From assembly GCA_965197825.1 (NCBI GenBank), contig CBDANW010000002.1, positions 2,232,001-2,296,000 of the forward strand: DNA of 64,000 bases, read 5' to 3'. Both the position numbers and the translations under genes were made by a program. This DNA is from CBDANW01 sp965197825. GTDB lineage: Bacteria; Acidobacteriota; Vicinamibacteria; Marinacidobacterales; DATDRI01. A model generated the notes under the pieces. The model was not told the DNA's origin, did no database searches, and saw only the letters and a program-made list of their open reading frames with translations. This document shows, piece after piece, positions 16,786 through 25,465 of this stretch (position 1 is its first letter; each line of letters starts with the position of its first letter).

Positions 16786-18144
16786 ATGAAACCCGAAAAA
16801 GACTTCCTCGTTGTCGGTGCCGGCGTAGCCGGACTCACCTTCGCCCATACGGTTTCGAAGGAGGGGCAAGGCGTCACGGTGGTCGAGCGAAACGACGTTG
16901 TGGGCGGGCTCGCCAGATCGTTCCAGTATGGTAATTTTACCTTCGACGTGGGTCCCAAGCGGTTCCACACCGAAGACAAAGAGGTCCTGGATTTTCTGCT
17001 CGAGATCCTTGGGGACGACTACTTGGTTGTGGATCGCTCGAGCGCGGTCCACCTGTTCGGCAAGTACTTCGCCTGGCCTCTCGACAGCGGCGCGCTTTTT
17101 CGACTCCCGCTTCCGGTGATGGTGTCCTCAGGGATGGATCTCCTGCGACGCCACGCACCCACGGATCCGGACTCTTTTACCGAGTACACCCGATCCCGCT
17201 ATGGCGACACGCTCTACCGCCTCTTCTTCAAGCCCTATACCGAAAAGTTCCTGCAAATACCCTGTGAAGAAGTGCACGTCGACTGGGCAACCACCGGAAT
17301 CAATCGTGCCGTGATCGACAACCGGGTGAAGAGTGAGTCGCTATTCGATCTCGTTCGGAATGTGTTGTTGCCCCGCCCGGTGGTGACGAAGTTCATCTAT
17401 CCCAGCTACGGCGGGTTCGGTACCTTCTGCGACAAGCTGAGCAAGAAAGTGCCACAGATGGGTGGTGAGATCCGTTTACGTGACACGGTCACCGCCATCC
17501 GAACAGACAAGGGTGCGATCGAGGAGGTGAAGCTCAGCGATGGGACGAAGCTTCGCCCACGATACTTGATTTGGAGCGGGAATCTGATCGCGCTCTCCAA
17601 ACTGTTAGGGCAAGAGCCTCCCGGCATACGCTATCTGTGTACTGTGCTGTACAACATCGAGGTGGAAGCCGATGTGCTGGAGAACGATCAGTGGATCTAC
17701 TACGGCAGTACCGATACCGCCCTGTCTCGCGTGACGATAACCAAGGAGCTCGCTCCCTATATGTCGCCCCACGGGAAAACAGGTCTTTGTGTCGAAGTGA
17801 CTTGCTTCGAGGGCGCCGAGACGTGGCGCGAGCCAGCGAGACTCATCCCCCAAATCAAATCCGATCTCGTGCGCCTGAAGCTGGTTCGCTCGACCGAAGA
17901 TTTCGGGAACGTGCACGTCGAGCGGGTTCGCGACACCTACCCCATTTACGATCTCCGCTACAAGCAGAGCTTCTCGGCCGCCGCACGCATGGTGAAGCCT
18001 TTCAAGAATTTGAAGCTCCTGGGACGCACGGGGGCGTACTGGTACAACAACTCCGATCACTCGATGAAGATGTCGCTTCATCTGGCGCAACATTTGATGA
18101 AGGGTGCGCCGATGGAAGAAAAAGAGGCCTTCTTCAAAGCCTGA
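16786..18144 (+). CDS. FAD-dependent amine-oxidase/mutase-like oxidoreductase
   Basis: A 452-residue flavoprotein. The dinucleotide-binding fingerprint VVGAGVAGLTFAHTVS ends in an acidic residue region VTVVERNDVVGGLARSF at residues 8-43, and the C-terminal FAD contact is LLGRTGAYWYNNSDHSMKMS. The fold and motif FDVGPKRFH are those of the protoporphyrinogen oxidase/UDP-galactopyranose mutase/amine oxidase group. The segment following the first domain (KPYTEKFLQIPCEEVHVDW) is like that in UDP-sugar mutase relatives. With a methyltransferase and membrane protein upstream, a sugar or lipid substrate is more likely than porphyrin; this is inference. Confidence 0.7.
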   Translation: MKPEKDFLVVGAGVAGLTFAHTVSKEGQGVTVVERNDVVGGLARSFQYGNFTFDVGPKRFHTEDKEVLDFLLEILGDDYLVVDRSSAVHLFGKYFAWPLDSGALFRLPLPVMVSSGMDLLRRHAPTDPDSFTEYTRSRYGDTLYRLFFKPYTEKFLQIPCEEVHVDWATTGINRAVIDNRVKSESLFDLVRNVLLPRPVVTKFIYPSYGGFGTFCDKLSKKVPQMGGEIRLRDTVTAIRTDKGAIEEVKLSDGTKLRPRYLIWSGNLIALSKLLGQEPPGIRYLCTVLYNIEVEADVLENDQWIYYGSTDTALSRVTITKELAPYMSPHGKTGLCVEVTCFEGAETWREPARLIPQIKSDLVRLKLVRSTEDFGNVHVERVRDTYPIYDLRYKQSFSAAARMVKPFKNLKLLGRTGAYWYNNSDHSMKMSLHLAQHLMKGAPMEEKEAFFKA

Positions 18145-18347
18145 GGCTCGCTCAGCGGTGTCGACCGCAAGCTCAGGCCCTTTCACTTTCGCATCACTTT
18201 TGACGCGACATTCTGGACCGACCCCAAAACGGACTCCTTTTCTCCTGATTCCGGTCGGCTACCCCGCCGAGGGTACCGAGGTGCCCGATCTGAAGAGAAG
18301 ACCGCTGGAGCAGGTCTTGGTGCGAGTCGGGTGTTAAACTACGCGGG

Positions 18348-19277
18348 ATGAAAACCCCCTTCGGCGATATCGCCGTCTGCGACGCCCATTCCCATTTCTT
18401 TTCCCATCGCTTCTTTGCAACTTTGGCCAAGGAGCTCGCCGGCTCTCTTGCGGAGGAGCAGGCCGTCGACGCACTAAAAGACCGCTTGTCTTTCGAGTTC
18501 CCGGATGCGGATCCGGTGAACCTTGCCAAGCGTTGGGTAGAGGAGATGGATCGCAACGGCGTGAGCCGTATTGTTCTCATCGCGAGCGTACCGGGGGACG
18601 AGGAATCAGTGGCGGCGGCAGCCCGCGCCTACCCGGATAGGATTCTTCCCTATTTCATGTTGGATCCGACCGGCACGGACGCTCCCACGCGGGTCGAGCA
18701 GGCGTTTTCTGAGCTCGGTTTCAAAGGAGTTTGCCTTTTTCCGGCGATGCATCGCTTTCGCGTGTGGGACCGTCGTCTCTTTGCGATCTATGAAAAAGTC
18801 CAGGCTCATGGCGGCATCGTGTTCGTACATTGCGGACACTTGAAGGTGGGTATCCGAGACAAGTTGGGGCTTCCCAGCCGTTTCGATATGCGCTTCTCGA
18901 ATCCGGTCGAGCTCGATGGAGTTGCCAAGGCGTTTCCCAACATGCCCTTCGTGCTGCCGCATTTCGGATGCGGCTATTTCCGTGAGTTTCTGTTGCTCGC
19001 CGACCAATGCGACAACGTCTACACCGACACCTCGAGCTCCAATGGTTGGATGCGTTTCATGCCTTACCCATTGGATCTGAAAAGCGTCTATACCAAGACA
19101 CTTGAAGTTTTGGGACCGGAACGCATTCTCTTCGGCACGGATTCCAGTTTCTTCCCTCGCGGCTGGCGGCGCGACGTGTTCGACGTTCAAGTTGGTGTGG
19201 TTGGCGAGCTGGGAGTGTCGCGATCTCATGCGGCGCAAATCTTCGGGAACAACCTTGCGCGGCTGGTTGGAGGCTAG
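18348..19277 (+). CDS. Metal-dependent hydrolase, amidohydrolase_2 family
   Basis: A 309-residue TIM-barrel hydrolase. Metal-site motifs in order: CDAHSHFF (HxH at the first strand), FVHCGHLKVG, VLPHFGCGYF and the late aspartate in LFGTDSSFFPRGW. This is the set seen in amidohydrolase_2 (PF04909) enzymes such as decarboxylases and lactonases acting on carboxylated substrates. The substrate cannot be read from sequence. It follows a 200-bp gap with no obvious gene and is followed after 6 bp by a DUF885-type lipoprotein, so the two are probably co-transcribed. Confidence 0.8.
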   Translation: MKTPFGDIAVCDAHSHFFSHRFFATLAKELAGSLAEEQAVDALKDRLSFEFPDADPVNLAKRWVEEMDRNGVSRIVLIASVPGDEESVAAAARAYPDRILPYFMLDPTGTDAPTRVEQAFSELGFKGVCLFPAMHRFRVWDRRLFAIYEKVQAHGGIVFVHCGHLKVGIRDKLGLPSRFDMRFSNPVELDGVAKAFPNMPFVLPHFGCGYFREFLLLADQCDNVYTDTSSSNGWMRFMPYPLDLKSVYTKTLEVLGPERILFGTDSSFFPRGWRRDVFDVQVGVVGELGVSRSHAAQIFGNNLARLVGG

Positions 19278-19283
19278 GGCGGC

Positions 19284-21044
19284 GTGTCGTCCAACTCCTC
19301 GATGGTTTGGGTAGTTGTCGCCGCTCTCATCTTCTTTCTCACAGCGTGTGCGCCCGCTGCCGATCGGAACGATTCGGCGGAAGATGAAATCTTGGAGGAG
19401 AGGGCGCGGGAGTATTTCGACGAGCGGTTTCGTTTCTACCCGGTCGAGGCAACCGCGGCGGGACTTCATGCTTATGATGGCGAGCTAGGACAGTTCGGAG
19501 CGAGACATGTTGCATCCAGGGTGTTGCAACTCCGGGACCTCCGTCAGCGGCTTCTGGGTACCGATCTCACGGGACTTTCGCGCGCCGCGTTCGTGGACGC
19601 TCTCTGGTTGACCAGCACGGTTAAAGCCGAGCTCTTCGAGTTGGAGGAGATCGAGCTGTGGCGCAGGTCGCCCCGCTTCTACAGCGAAATCGTGTGTCGA
19701 GGTGTGTGGAGCCTGCTCGAGCCGTGGGGCTCGCCCCGCGTGGAGGCGCTATTGTCTCGGCTCGCCCAGGTCCCGATTGTTCTTCAGGCTGCGGTCGAGA
19801 ATCTCGATAGCCCGTCTCCCATCGCGATCGAGGAGGGGCTTGCCGATTTCCAAAGGTGTCAGGCGACCATTGCCGAGTTGCCAGCCACCCTGGAGGGATT
19901 CTTGAACGACGCGCGCGCCGGAGAGATCCAAAGGGCAACGCGCGAGGTCCAGGAGCACATCCAGGGTTTCATTGCTCATCTCGAGACCAATGTCACACCC
20001 GCCGAGCCGGACTCGTTTCGCTGGGGCGAAGAGAATCTGAGGGTTCAGTTGCTTTATCGAGAGATGGAGGAAACGCCGCTTCAAACAATCCGGCTGATGG
20101 CAGAGCGCCAGTTGATCGATACGAAGGAGACAACGAAGAAGCTAGCGGCTACGCTGGATGCCTCCTCCGCTTCCTTGACGGGGAGTGCGGAAGCCGACGA
20201 GCCGGCCGCTGCTGCTTACGCCGCCCAACAGGTGATGGACCCGACCGAAGACCTCATCTCTGCGACCGGAGAGCTCCTCGAGGCGCTTCGCCGGTTGGTG
20301 TCGGAAAGCGAGATGGCAGCGTCCGTTTCCGAAGCCCCGATTCCTCCGGTGAAAGTGTCTCGATTCGTCCCCTCTCACGCGGTCGCCCTTCTCGAAACGC
20401 CTGGGCCACTCGATCCTTCCGGTGAAGCTGTGTTTCTGTTGGCGCCCCCATCCCATCCTTTGCCTGGCCATCCCACGGTGCCCGTCGTTCCGTACGAGCT
20501 CCAAGTGCTCGCCATGCGCGAAGTTTATCCAGGGAAGTACTTTCGCTTTCTCGCGGGACGAGGCCAGACTGGACACAGTGATCTGCGACGCCTTTTGATC
20601 TCACGCGCCAACCGGGAAGGCTGGTCCCACTATGCCGAGGCGGTACTCCTCGACGAGGAATATGCCAGCGCCGATCCGCGTCTGCGGCTGGCAGCGCTGC
20701 ATCGCATGGTCCTCGAACAAACGAGGTTGGTAACGGCGATTCTCCTGCATGCAGGAGACTTGAGCCTTTCCACCGCGACACGCATGTTCGTCAACGAGGC
20801 CTTTCTCGATCCGTCGGCCGCGGAGCGAGAAGCGCGAATGGTAGCTCTCGATCCCACCCGCATGAGCGCCGCCTTGGGGAAGCTTCAAATTATGAAGCTG
20901 CGTCGGGATTTCGTCGAAGCGGAACGAGACGCGGCGACTTTGAGAGAGTTTCACCAAGCGTTCTTGTCCTGTGGAGAGCTGCCGCTTCGCTTGGTTCGGT
21001 TGTTGCTGCTCTCGGGTGGGGAAGGCCAGACGTTGGAAGACTAG
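19284..21044 (+). CDS. DUF885-family lipoprotein lacking the metal-binding motif
   Basis: GTG at 19284 gives a lipoprotein signal: a hydrophobic stretch, then FLTACAP with the lipobox cysteine at about residue 21. The 586-residue mature part aligns in layout with DUF885 proteins (putative metallopeptidases): DERFRFYPVEATAAGLHAYD near the N-terminus and GWSHYAEAVLLDEEY late. The family's HExxPGH zinc motif, expected around 20520, reads MREVYPGKY, so both histidines are lost (His to Arg and His to Lys). It is therefore probably a non-catalytic relative anchored in a membrane, or a recruited binding protein. No frame lesion is visible. Confidence 0.75.
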   Translation: MSSNSSMVWVVVAALIFFLTACAPAADRNDSAEDEILEERAREYFDERFRFYPVEATAAGLHAYDGELGQFGARHVASRVLQLRDLRQRLLGTDLTGLSRAAFVDALWLTSTVKAELFELEEIELWRRSPRFYSEIVCRGVWSLLEPWGSPRVEALLSRLAQVPIVLQAAVENLDSPSPIAIEEGLADFQRCQATIAELPATLEGFLNDARAGEIQRATREVQEHIQGFIAHLETNVTPAEPDSFRWGEENLRVQLLYREMEETPLQTIRLMAERQLIDTKETTKKLAATLDASSASLTGSAEADEPAAAAYAAQQVMDPTEDLISATGELLEALRRLVSESEMAASVSEAPIPPVKVSRFVPSHAVALLETPGPLDPSGEAVFLLAPPSHPLPGHPTVPVVPYELQVLAMREVYPGKYFRFLAGRGQTGHSDLRRLLISRANREGWSHYAEAVLLDEEYASADPRLRLAALHRMVLEQTRLVTAILLHAGDLSLSTATRMFVNEAFLDPSAAEREARMVALDPTRMSAALGKLQIMKLRRDFVEAERDAATLREFHQAFLSCGELPLRLVRLLLLSGGEGQTLED

Positions 21045-21064
21045 ATGCCGAAGGAACGAGAATC

Positions 21065-21108
21065 GGCGTCTGACGAAGCTGATTAGCGAGATCACGTCTA
21101 TTGACGCC
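21065..21108 (-). repeat. 44-bp GGCGTC/GACGCC repeat, copy A
   Basis: The element begins GGCGTCTGACGA and ends TTGACGCC. Its reverse complement matches the unit at 62821-62864 at about 36 of 44 positions by eye and the unit at 62762-62805 closely. It lies 20 bp after the DUF885 stop and upstream of the convergent M19 gene end. The 6-bp termini are complementary. Confidence 0.7.
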
Positions 21109-21145
21109 AGCTAGTGACGACGCGCTTGAAGCGCTGGAAGACTAA

Positions 21146-22117
21146 TCAGAGCGCTTGGCGAAGGTAGCGGTTCCAATTTCCACCGAGTAGCTTCTCGATC
21201 CCTTCCCAACGGTAAGCCCGCCTCTCCAGACCCCGCGCCACGGTATGAGAGCTAACTCGAGAACGCGGACTCCAATCGCCAGAAGATGAAGCGATGCCGA
21301 CATGGTCGATGCCTGCCACGTTGACTGCGTGCGTGATGTGATCCAGGTGCTCCTCCGACGAGCGGTGGTCGCCAGGATGGATGCCGATCATGCCACCCCG
21401 CTCGGCCATAGCGCGAAGTAGCTCGTCGCTTTTGGCGCGCCGATGATCGTGAAGCGCTCGACACGACGTGTGGGTGAAGGCAGGAGGCTTCCGGGAGATC
21501 TGGATTCCGTCCAGGCTCGTCTCCTCTCCGCAGAGCGAAAGATCGACCACCATACCCACCTCGTTCATGGTTTCCACCGCCGCGACGCCGAAGTCTGAGA
21601 GACCGGCGGTCGATTTTTCGTTGCAACCATGACCCAAAAGATTCCGCGACTCGCTCGTAAGCTGGATGACTCGCGCGCCGGCGGCGTGAAGTGCGTACAG
21701 GTTGTCGACGTTGTCATCGATGCAAGTAGCATTCTGAAACCCAAGCAAGATCCCCAGCTTTCCCTGGTTGGCGCTCTGCTCGATGTCCTCGGTAGCCAGG
21801 ATCGAGATCAGCTGCTTCGGCTGACGATGGAAGCGTCGTTCCCACGCCGCCAGCGCTCGCAGGGCGACGTCGAAACTGCGGCTCGCCAAGCTGGCATGGA
21901 CGGCGGTCAAGCCGCGGCCGGGAAGGACGCCTCGATCACCATCGCTGAGTACGCCCATCTCCAGGGCACCAAACGAGTCGATGACGAGAGACTGCCCGAG
22001 GAAGCTGCCAGGACGAGACGGATTCCTAGGGAGAAGAGAAGCGGCGCTAGCGGGCAATGCAGCGCCTGCGCCCGCGGCGGCGAGCGTCGCAAGGAAGCCT
22101 CGTCTATCCAAATCCAT
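21146..22117 (-). CDS. Tat-exported M19 (membrane dipeptidase)-like protein, metal ligands altered
   Basis: ATG at 22117 gives a twin-arginine signal: MDLDRRGFLATLAAAGAGAA ending ALPASAA. The 323-residue protein aligns with renal dipeptidases: LISILATEDIEQS, LGFQNAT, SRNLLGHGCNEKSTAGLSDF, AFTHTSCRALHDHRRAKSDE, GGMIGIHPGD. However several metal ligands are changed. The N-terminal HxD is IDSFGAL, VDLSH is VDLSL, and the late DHVGIGTDFDG region reads DHVGIASSSGDW. Only the FTH histidine and HDHRR arginine remain. This points to a folded but non-peptidase protein, or a subfamily with a different centre. It is an isolated gene ending near the 44-bp repeat. Confidence 0.75.
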   Translation of the reverse strand: MDLDRRGFLATLAAAGAGAALPASAASLLPRNPSRPGSFLGQSLVIDSFGALEMGVLSDGDRGVLPGRGLTAVHASLASRSFDVALRALAAWERRFHRQPKQLISILATEDIEQSANQGKLGILLGFQNATCIDDNVDNLYALHAAGARVIQLTSESRNLLGHGCNEKSTAGLSDFGVAAVETMNEVGMVVDLSLCGEETSLDGIQISRKPPAFTHTSCRALHDHRRAKSDELLRAMAERGGMIGIHPGDHRSSEEHLDHITHAVNVAGIDHVGIASSSGDWSPRSRVSSHTVARGLERRAYRWEGIEKLLGGNWNRYLRQAL

Positions 22118-22718
22118 GTTTCCCGCTCTCCAGAACATGATCAAATGTGATCGCGTTCCGGTTCCTGCTTCACACGAGGTTGGTTTCACTCAAAACGTGC
22201 CGTTTGAGCCAGAGCCTTCCTCTCCACAGGCTTTCAATCCGGTGGAGCTCACCGTATGAGACCCTTATTCAGCTGTCTTGACCACTGCCCATGAGGTACC
22301 GCCCCGACGGCATCCGTACACCTACAAACGTCCTCACTCCAGCAACAAGCCCCGCCCACTATCGAGGCTCACTGTGAGGATTCTACTCTTACAAGACGAA
22401 TCCCTCGACGTACGCCTCCCTCAATTCGGGAGATTTTCCCCTCGCGAGTCGAGACATTTCCGCTAAATTGCTTTCTGAACATATCTTAAGAAACTCTCGT
22501 TTCGCTACAGGTACGTTCCCCGGCGTGGTGACTGGAAGGGGATAACGACGGGAAGAGGCCTCAGTGCTCGATGGCCCAACCCAGCTCGATGCTATGCGAG
22601 CACGCCTTTGCAGTCAACCGGAACTTGGTCCACTGAAAGCGGGCGTTTCTTCGGTCCGAATCCGCGCCCACGGCTGGCATTGACCCGTCTTCGAGGGCGA
22701 GCCTATAATCCTTGGTTG
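22118..22718. other. 600-bp intergenic region
   Basis: No convincing gene is present. It must hold the promoter of the M19-like gene (leftward). Near 22703 TATAAT precedes the MITE-like element and could start transcription toward the glycan operon. The short leftward frame at 22561-22797 has no family resemblance and runs into the repeat element. Confidence 0.5.
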
Positions 22719-22887
22719 GACTTAGGGCCCGGGCAAGAATAACTACCGATTCTTGGACGCCGATGCATCCCGTCTGGCTGCGTTGCTCGTCGGTCATATA
22801 TCCAGATATTATTCACTTCTCGCGCCTTGCCAGACGGGCGCCTCGACGCCCAAGAATGGGCATTTATTCTTGCCCGGACCCTTAGTC
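22719..22887. mobile_element. MITE-like element E1 with 24-bp terminal inverted repeats
   Basis: The ends 22719-22742 and 22864-22887 are inverted copies differing at 2 of 24 positions (outer bases GACTTAGGG / CCCTTAGTC), and partial pairing extends about 17 bp further in. The middle, 22774-22833, is a 60-bp core opening CTGGCTGCG and closing CTTGCCAG, which recurs at 36331-36390. It encodes nothing. It sits just 48 bp upstream of the first glycosyltransferase start, so it forms part of that operon's 5' region. No clear target duplication is visible. Confidence 0.75.
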
Positions 22888-22935
22888 TCGACTGTTCAAG
22901 GAGATAAGCAGATAGGCGTTCTGGCCCGGAGACCG

Positions 22936-24150
22936 ATGCGCATTCTAATGATTGCACCGGAGCCCTTCTTTCAGCCCCGAGGCACTCCCTTCAGCGAGTA
23001 CTATCGCGCTCGCGCTCTCACGGAGCTGGGCCACGAAGTGGACATGGTCACCTATCCGATCGGCGAAGATGTTTCGATTCCCGGTTTGCGCATCTTTCGC
23101 ACCCCCGGTTTGCCGGGAGTGCGCAACGTGCCGATTGGGCCTTCGCTTACCAAGATCCCGCTCGACGGGATGATATTCACGTCGTCGGTGAGGCGATTGA
23201 TGGCTGACCGCTACGATTTGCTCGACTGTCACGAGGAGGCTGGGCTGATGGGAGTCCTCCTGTCGCGCCTCTTCGGTGTTCCCACAGTGTACGACATGCA
23301 CTCGTCTCTTCCGGAGCAGCTCGGGAATTTCCGTTACACCCGCTCGGGACTCCTGCGGAGTCTGTTCGCGCTTTCCGAGCGCTGGACGATCCGCGGCTCG
23401 GCGGCGGTGATCGTCATCTGTCCCTATCTCGAGGAGGTCGTCGCCGAGATCGATGCGGAGCGGCCGTGTTTCTTGATCGAAAACTCCCCATTGGTGGAGG
23501 CGACGCAGCAGGCGGGTGAGGAAGAGGTCGCCGAGCTCAGGAAATCGCAGGGTCTCGAAGACGCAGTGGTGATCGGTTACACCGGCACGTTCGAGGCTTA
23601 CCAGGGGATTGAGCTTCTTTTCGACGCAGTCCACCGAGTAACTGAGCAAGAGCCCAGGGCGCGGTTGCTTATGGTCGGTGGCCAAGCCGATCAGATCCGC
23701 GAAGCGCAGGAGGCGGTTCGCGCGAAGAAACTCGCGGGCAAAGTGATTTTCGCCGGGCAACGGCCCCCGTCCGAAATGCCCACCTTTCTCGCCGCGGCCG
23801 ATATTCTCGTGTCACCCCGTTCTCATGGCAACAACACGCCGCTCAAGATCTACTCCTATCTGCGAGCCGGGAAGCCAATCGTCGCGACGCGACTGCTTAC
23901 CCATACCCAGGTGCTCGATGACGAGGTCGCCGAGCTGACCGTGGCGGAGCCCGAGGCTTTCGGCAAAGGCATTTTGTCCTTGATCCGTGACCCTCAGCGG
24001 GCCAGTTCCATCGCGAACAATGCGCGCCGCAGGGCGGAGGAACGATACAGCTATGAACATTATCTGGAGAAGACGCGTCGGGTTCTCGATTTCCTCTCAC
24101 GGACTGTCGAGCCCGAGAAGGCCTTGCCGCGTCAGGCGCCTAGCCAGTAG
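22936..24150 (+). CDS. Glycosyltransferase family 4
   Basis: ATG at 22936, with GGAG five bases upstream, gives MRILMIAPEPFFQPRGTPFS; the longer frame upstream runs through the repeat element and is not coding. The 404-residue GT-B protein has an N-terminal donor-independent domain with the FQPRGTP loop typical of GT4 enzymes and a C-terminal nucleotide-sugar domain (VIGYTGTFEAYQGIELL, VIFAGQRPPSEMP, SPRSHGNNTPLKIYSYL). It is the first gene of a same-strand glycan set. Confidence 0.85.
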   Translation: MRILMIAPEPFFQPRGTPFSEYYRARALTELGHEVDMVTYPIGEDVSIPGLRIFRTPGLPGVRNVPIGPSLTKIPLDGMIFTSSVRRLMADRYDLLDCHEEAGLMGVLLSRLFGVPTVYDMHSSLPEQLGNFRYTRSGLLRSLFALSERWTIRGSAAVIVICPYLEEVVAEIDAERPCFLIENSPLVEATQQAGEEEVAELRKSQGLEDAVVIGYTGTFEAYQGIELLFDAVHRVTEQEPRARLLMVGGQADQIREAQEAVRAKKLAGKVIFAGQRPPSEMPTFLAAADILVSPRSHGNNTPLKIYSYLRAGKPIVATRLLTHTQVLDDEVAELTVAEPEAFGKGILSLIRDPQRASSIANNARRRAEERYSYEHYLEKTRRVLDFLSRTVEPEKALPRQAPSQ

Positions 24151-24203
24151 CGAGCGGCATCGGCTCGGTGGGGTCGTTCTTATCGAGGGAGAGATCTGAG
24201 CCG

Positions 24204-25463
24204 GTGCCTCCCATCAACGTACTGCAAATCTGCGATCACCTCGGTTGGGAGGGATCCCGGATGCATGGCGTGAAGCGGCTCTTCAGCTGGATGATCCCTA
24301 GGTTCGATCCCAGCCGATTCCGAGTCTCATTGTTGAGCCTTCGCAAGAGAGATCTCTCGGAAGAGACACTCGAGCAGTTCGGCTTCCCCGTTCACTATTT
24401 GGAGAAGTCGCGCTTCGATCCGTCCACGCTTCCCGCGCTCGCTCGTTTGTTGAAGCGCCATTCGATCGACGTGATCCAGACCCACGGTTATGGTGCGACG
24501 ACGTTCGGAAGGGCGGCGGCGATGCTATTACGGATTCCCAACGTGCTGCACGAGCACGCGAATCTGACCGAGACGCCCTGGTTTCAGAAGATACCCGACA
24601 AGTTTTTCGATCCGTTTACCGATCTGGCGATCGCCGTCTCGGAAAGCACTCGGCAGTTTTGTCTCGAAGCGCGCAAGCTATCTCCAAAGCGGGTCAAGGT
24701 GGTCTACCTTGGCGCGCCCCTCGAAGAGTTCCAGCCATGGAGCGCCGAGCAGGAGCAGGAAGCGCGGCGGAACCTCGGTCTCGCCGCTCCCGGTCTCCGC
24801 GTCGTGGGAACGGTCACGCGTCTCCACGAATCCAAGGGGAACCGCCATTTCGTAGACGCGGCGGGCTTATTGGCGAAGCGACGGCCTGAGCTCCGTTTCG
24901 TCTTGGTGGGCGAGGGTCCATTGCAGCCAGAGCTTGAGGCGCAGGCGGCGCGTCTGGGGATCGAGGACCGAGTCATCTTTGCCGGCTTTCAAAAAGACGT
25001 CGCGGCCGCGTATGCAAGTTTCGACATGGCGGTGTTTCCGTCGCTCTGGGAAGGCACGCCCCTCACGGTGTTCGAGGCGATGGCCATGGCCAAGCCCATC
25101 GTGTCCACCGATGTCGATGGGCTGCGAGATGTGTTGAAAGACGACGTCAACTCCGTCGTCGTGCCGCCCCGCGACCCGCAGGCTTTGGCGGATGCGATGG
25201 CGAGGGTTCTCGACGACCGGTCGCTCGCTTCCCGTTTGTCCCGCGGCGCCCGGGAGACGTCGCGTCGATTCGACATCCAGGTCTTCGTGGACAAGATGTC
25301 GCGCCTGTACGAGCTACTCGTCGAGCGTTACCGCGCCGGCTCGGGGCGCCCGCGGTGGGACTACCAGAGCGATTTCAACTTTCTGGACGAGGATCCGGTA
25401 ACGGCGAGCCATCGCACCGTGCGGGAAAGCTCGGCTGCGGGGGCGCTAGCTCCGCCACGATAA
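24204..25463 (+). CDS. Glycosyltransferase family 4
   Basis: GTG at 24204 gives MPPINVLQICDHLGWEGSRM; the extension to 24168 is less likely because GAGGGAGAG precedes 24204. The 419-residue GT-B enzyme has the N-terminal acceptor domain (THGYGATTFGRAAA) and C-terminal donor motifs VGTVTRLHESKGNRHFVDAA, VGEGPLQPEL, VFPSLWEGTPLTVFEAMAMA, where the E(x)7E pair of GT4 is visible in EGTPLTVFE. It lies 53 bp after the first transferase and 2 bp before the flippase-like gene, so these are one operon. Confidence 0.87.
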   Translation: MPPINVLQICDHLGWEGSRMHGVKRLFSWMIPRFDPSRFRVSLLSLRKRDLSEETLEQFGFPVHYLEKSRFDPSTLPALARLLKRHSIDVIQTHGYGATTFGRAAAMLLRIPNVLHEHANLTETPWFQKIPDKFFDPFTDLAIAVSESTRQFCLEARKLSPKRVKVVYLGAPLEEFQPWSAEQEQEARRNLGLAAPGLRVVGTVTRLHESKGNRHFVDAAGLLAKRRPELRFVLVGEGPLQPELEAQAARLGIEDRVIFAGFQKDVAAAYASFDMAVFPSLWEGTPLTVFEAMAMAKPIVSTDVDGLRDVLKDDVNSVVVPPRDPQALADAMARVLDDRSLASRLSRGARETSRRFDIQVFVDKMSRLYELLVERYRAGSGRPRWDYQSDFNFLDEDPVTASHRTVRESSAAGALAPPR

Positions 25464-25465
25464 TA

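Noticed and set aside
22753..22935. Upstream extension of the first GT4 gene
   Set aside because: It reads through the E1 repeat element; the ATG at 22936 has a good ribosome site and the family start.
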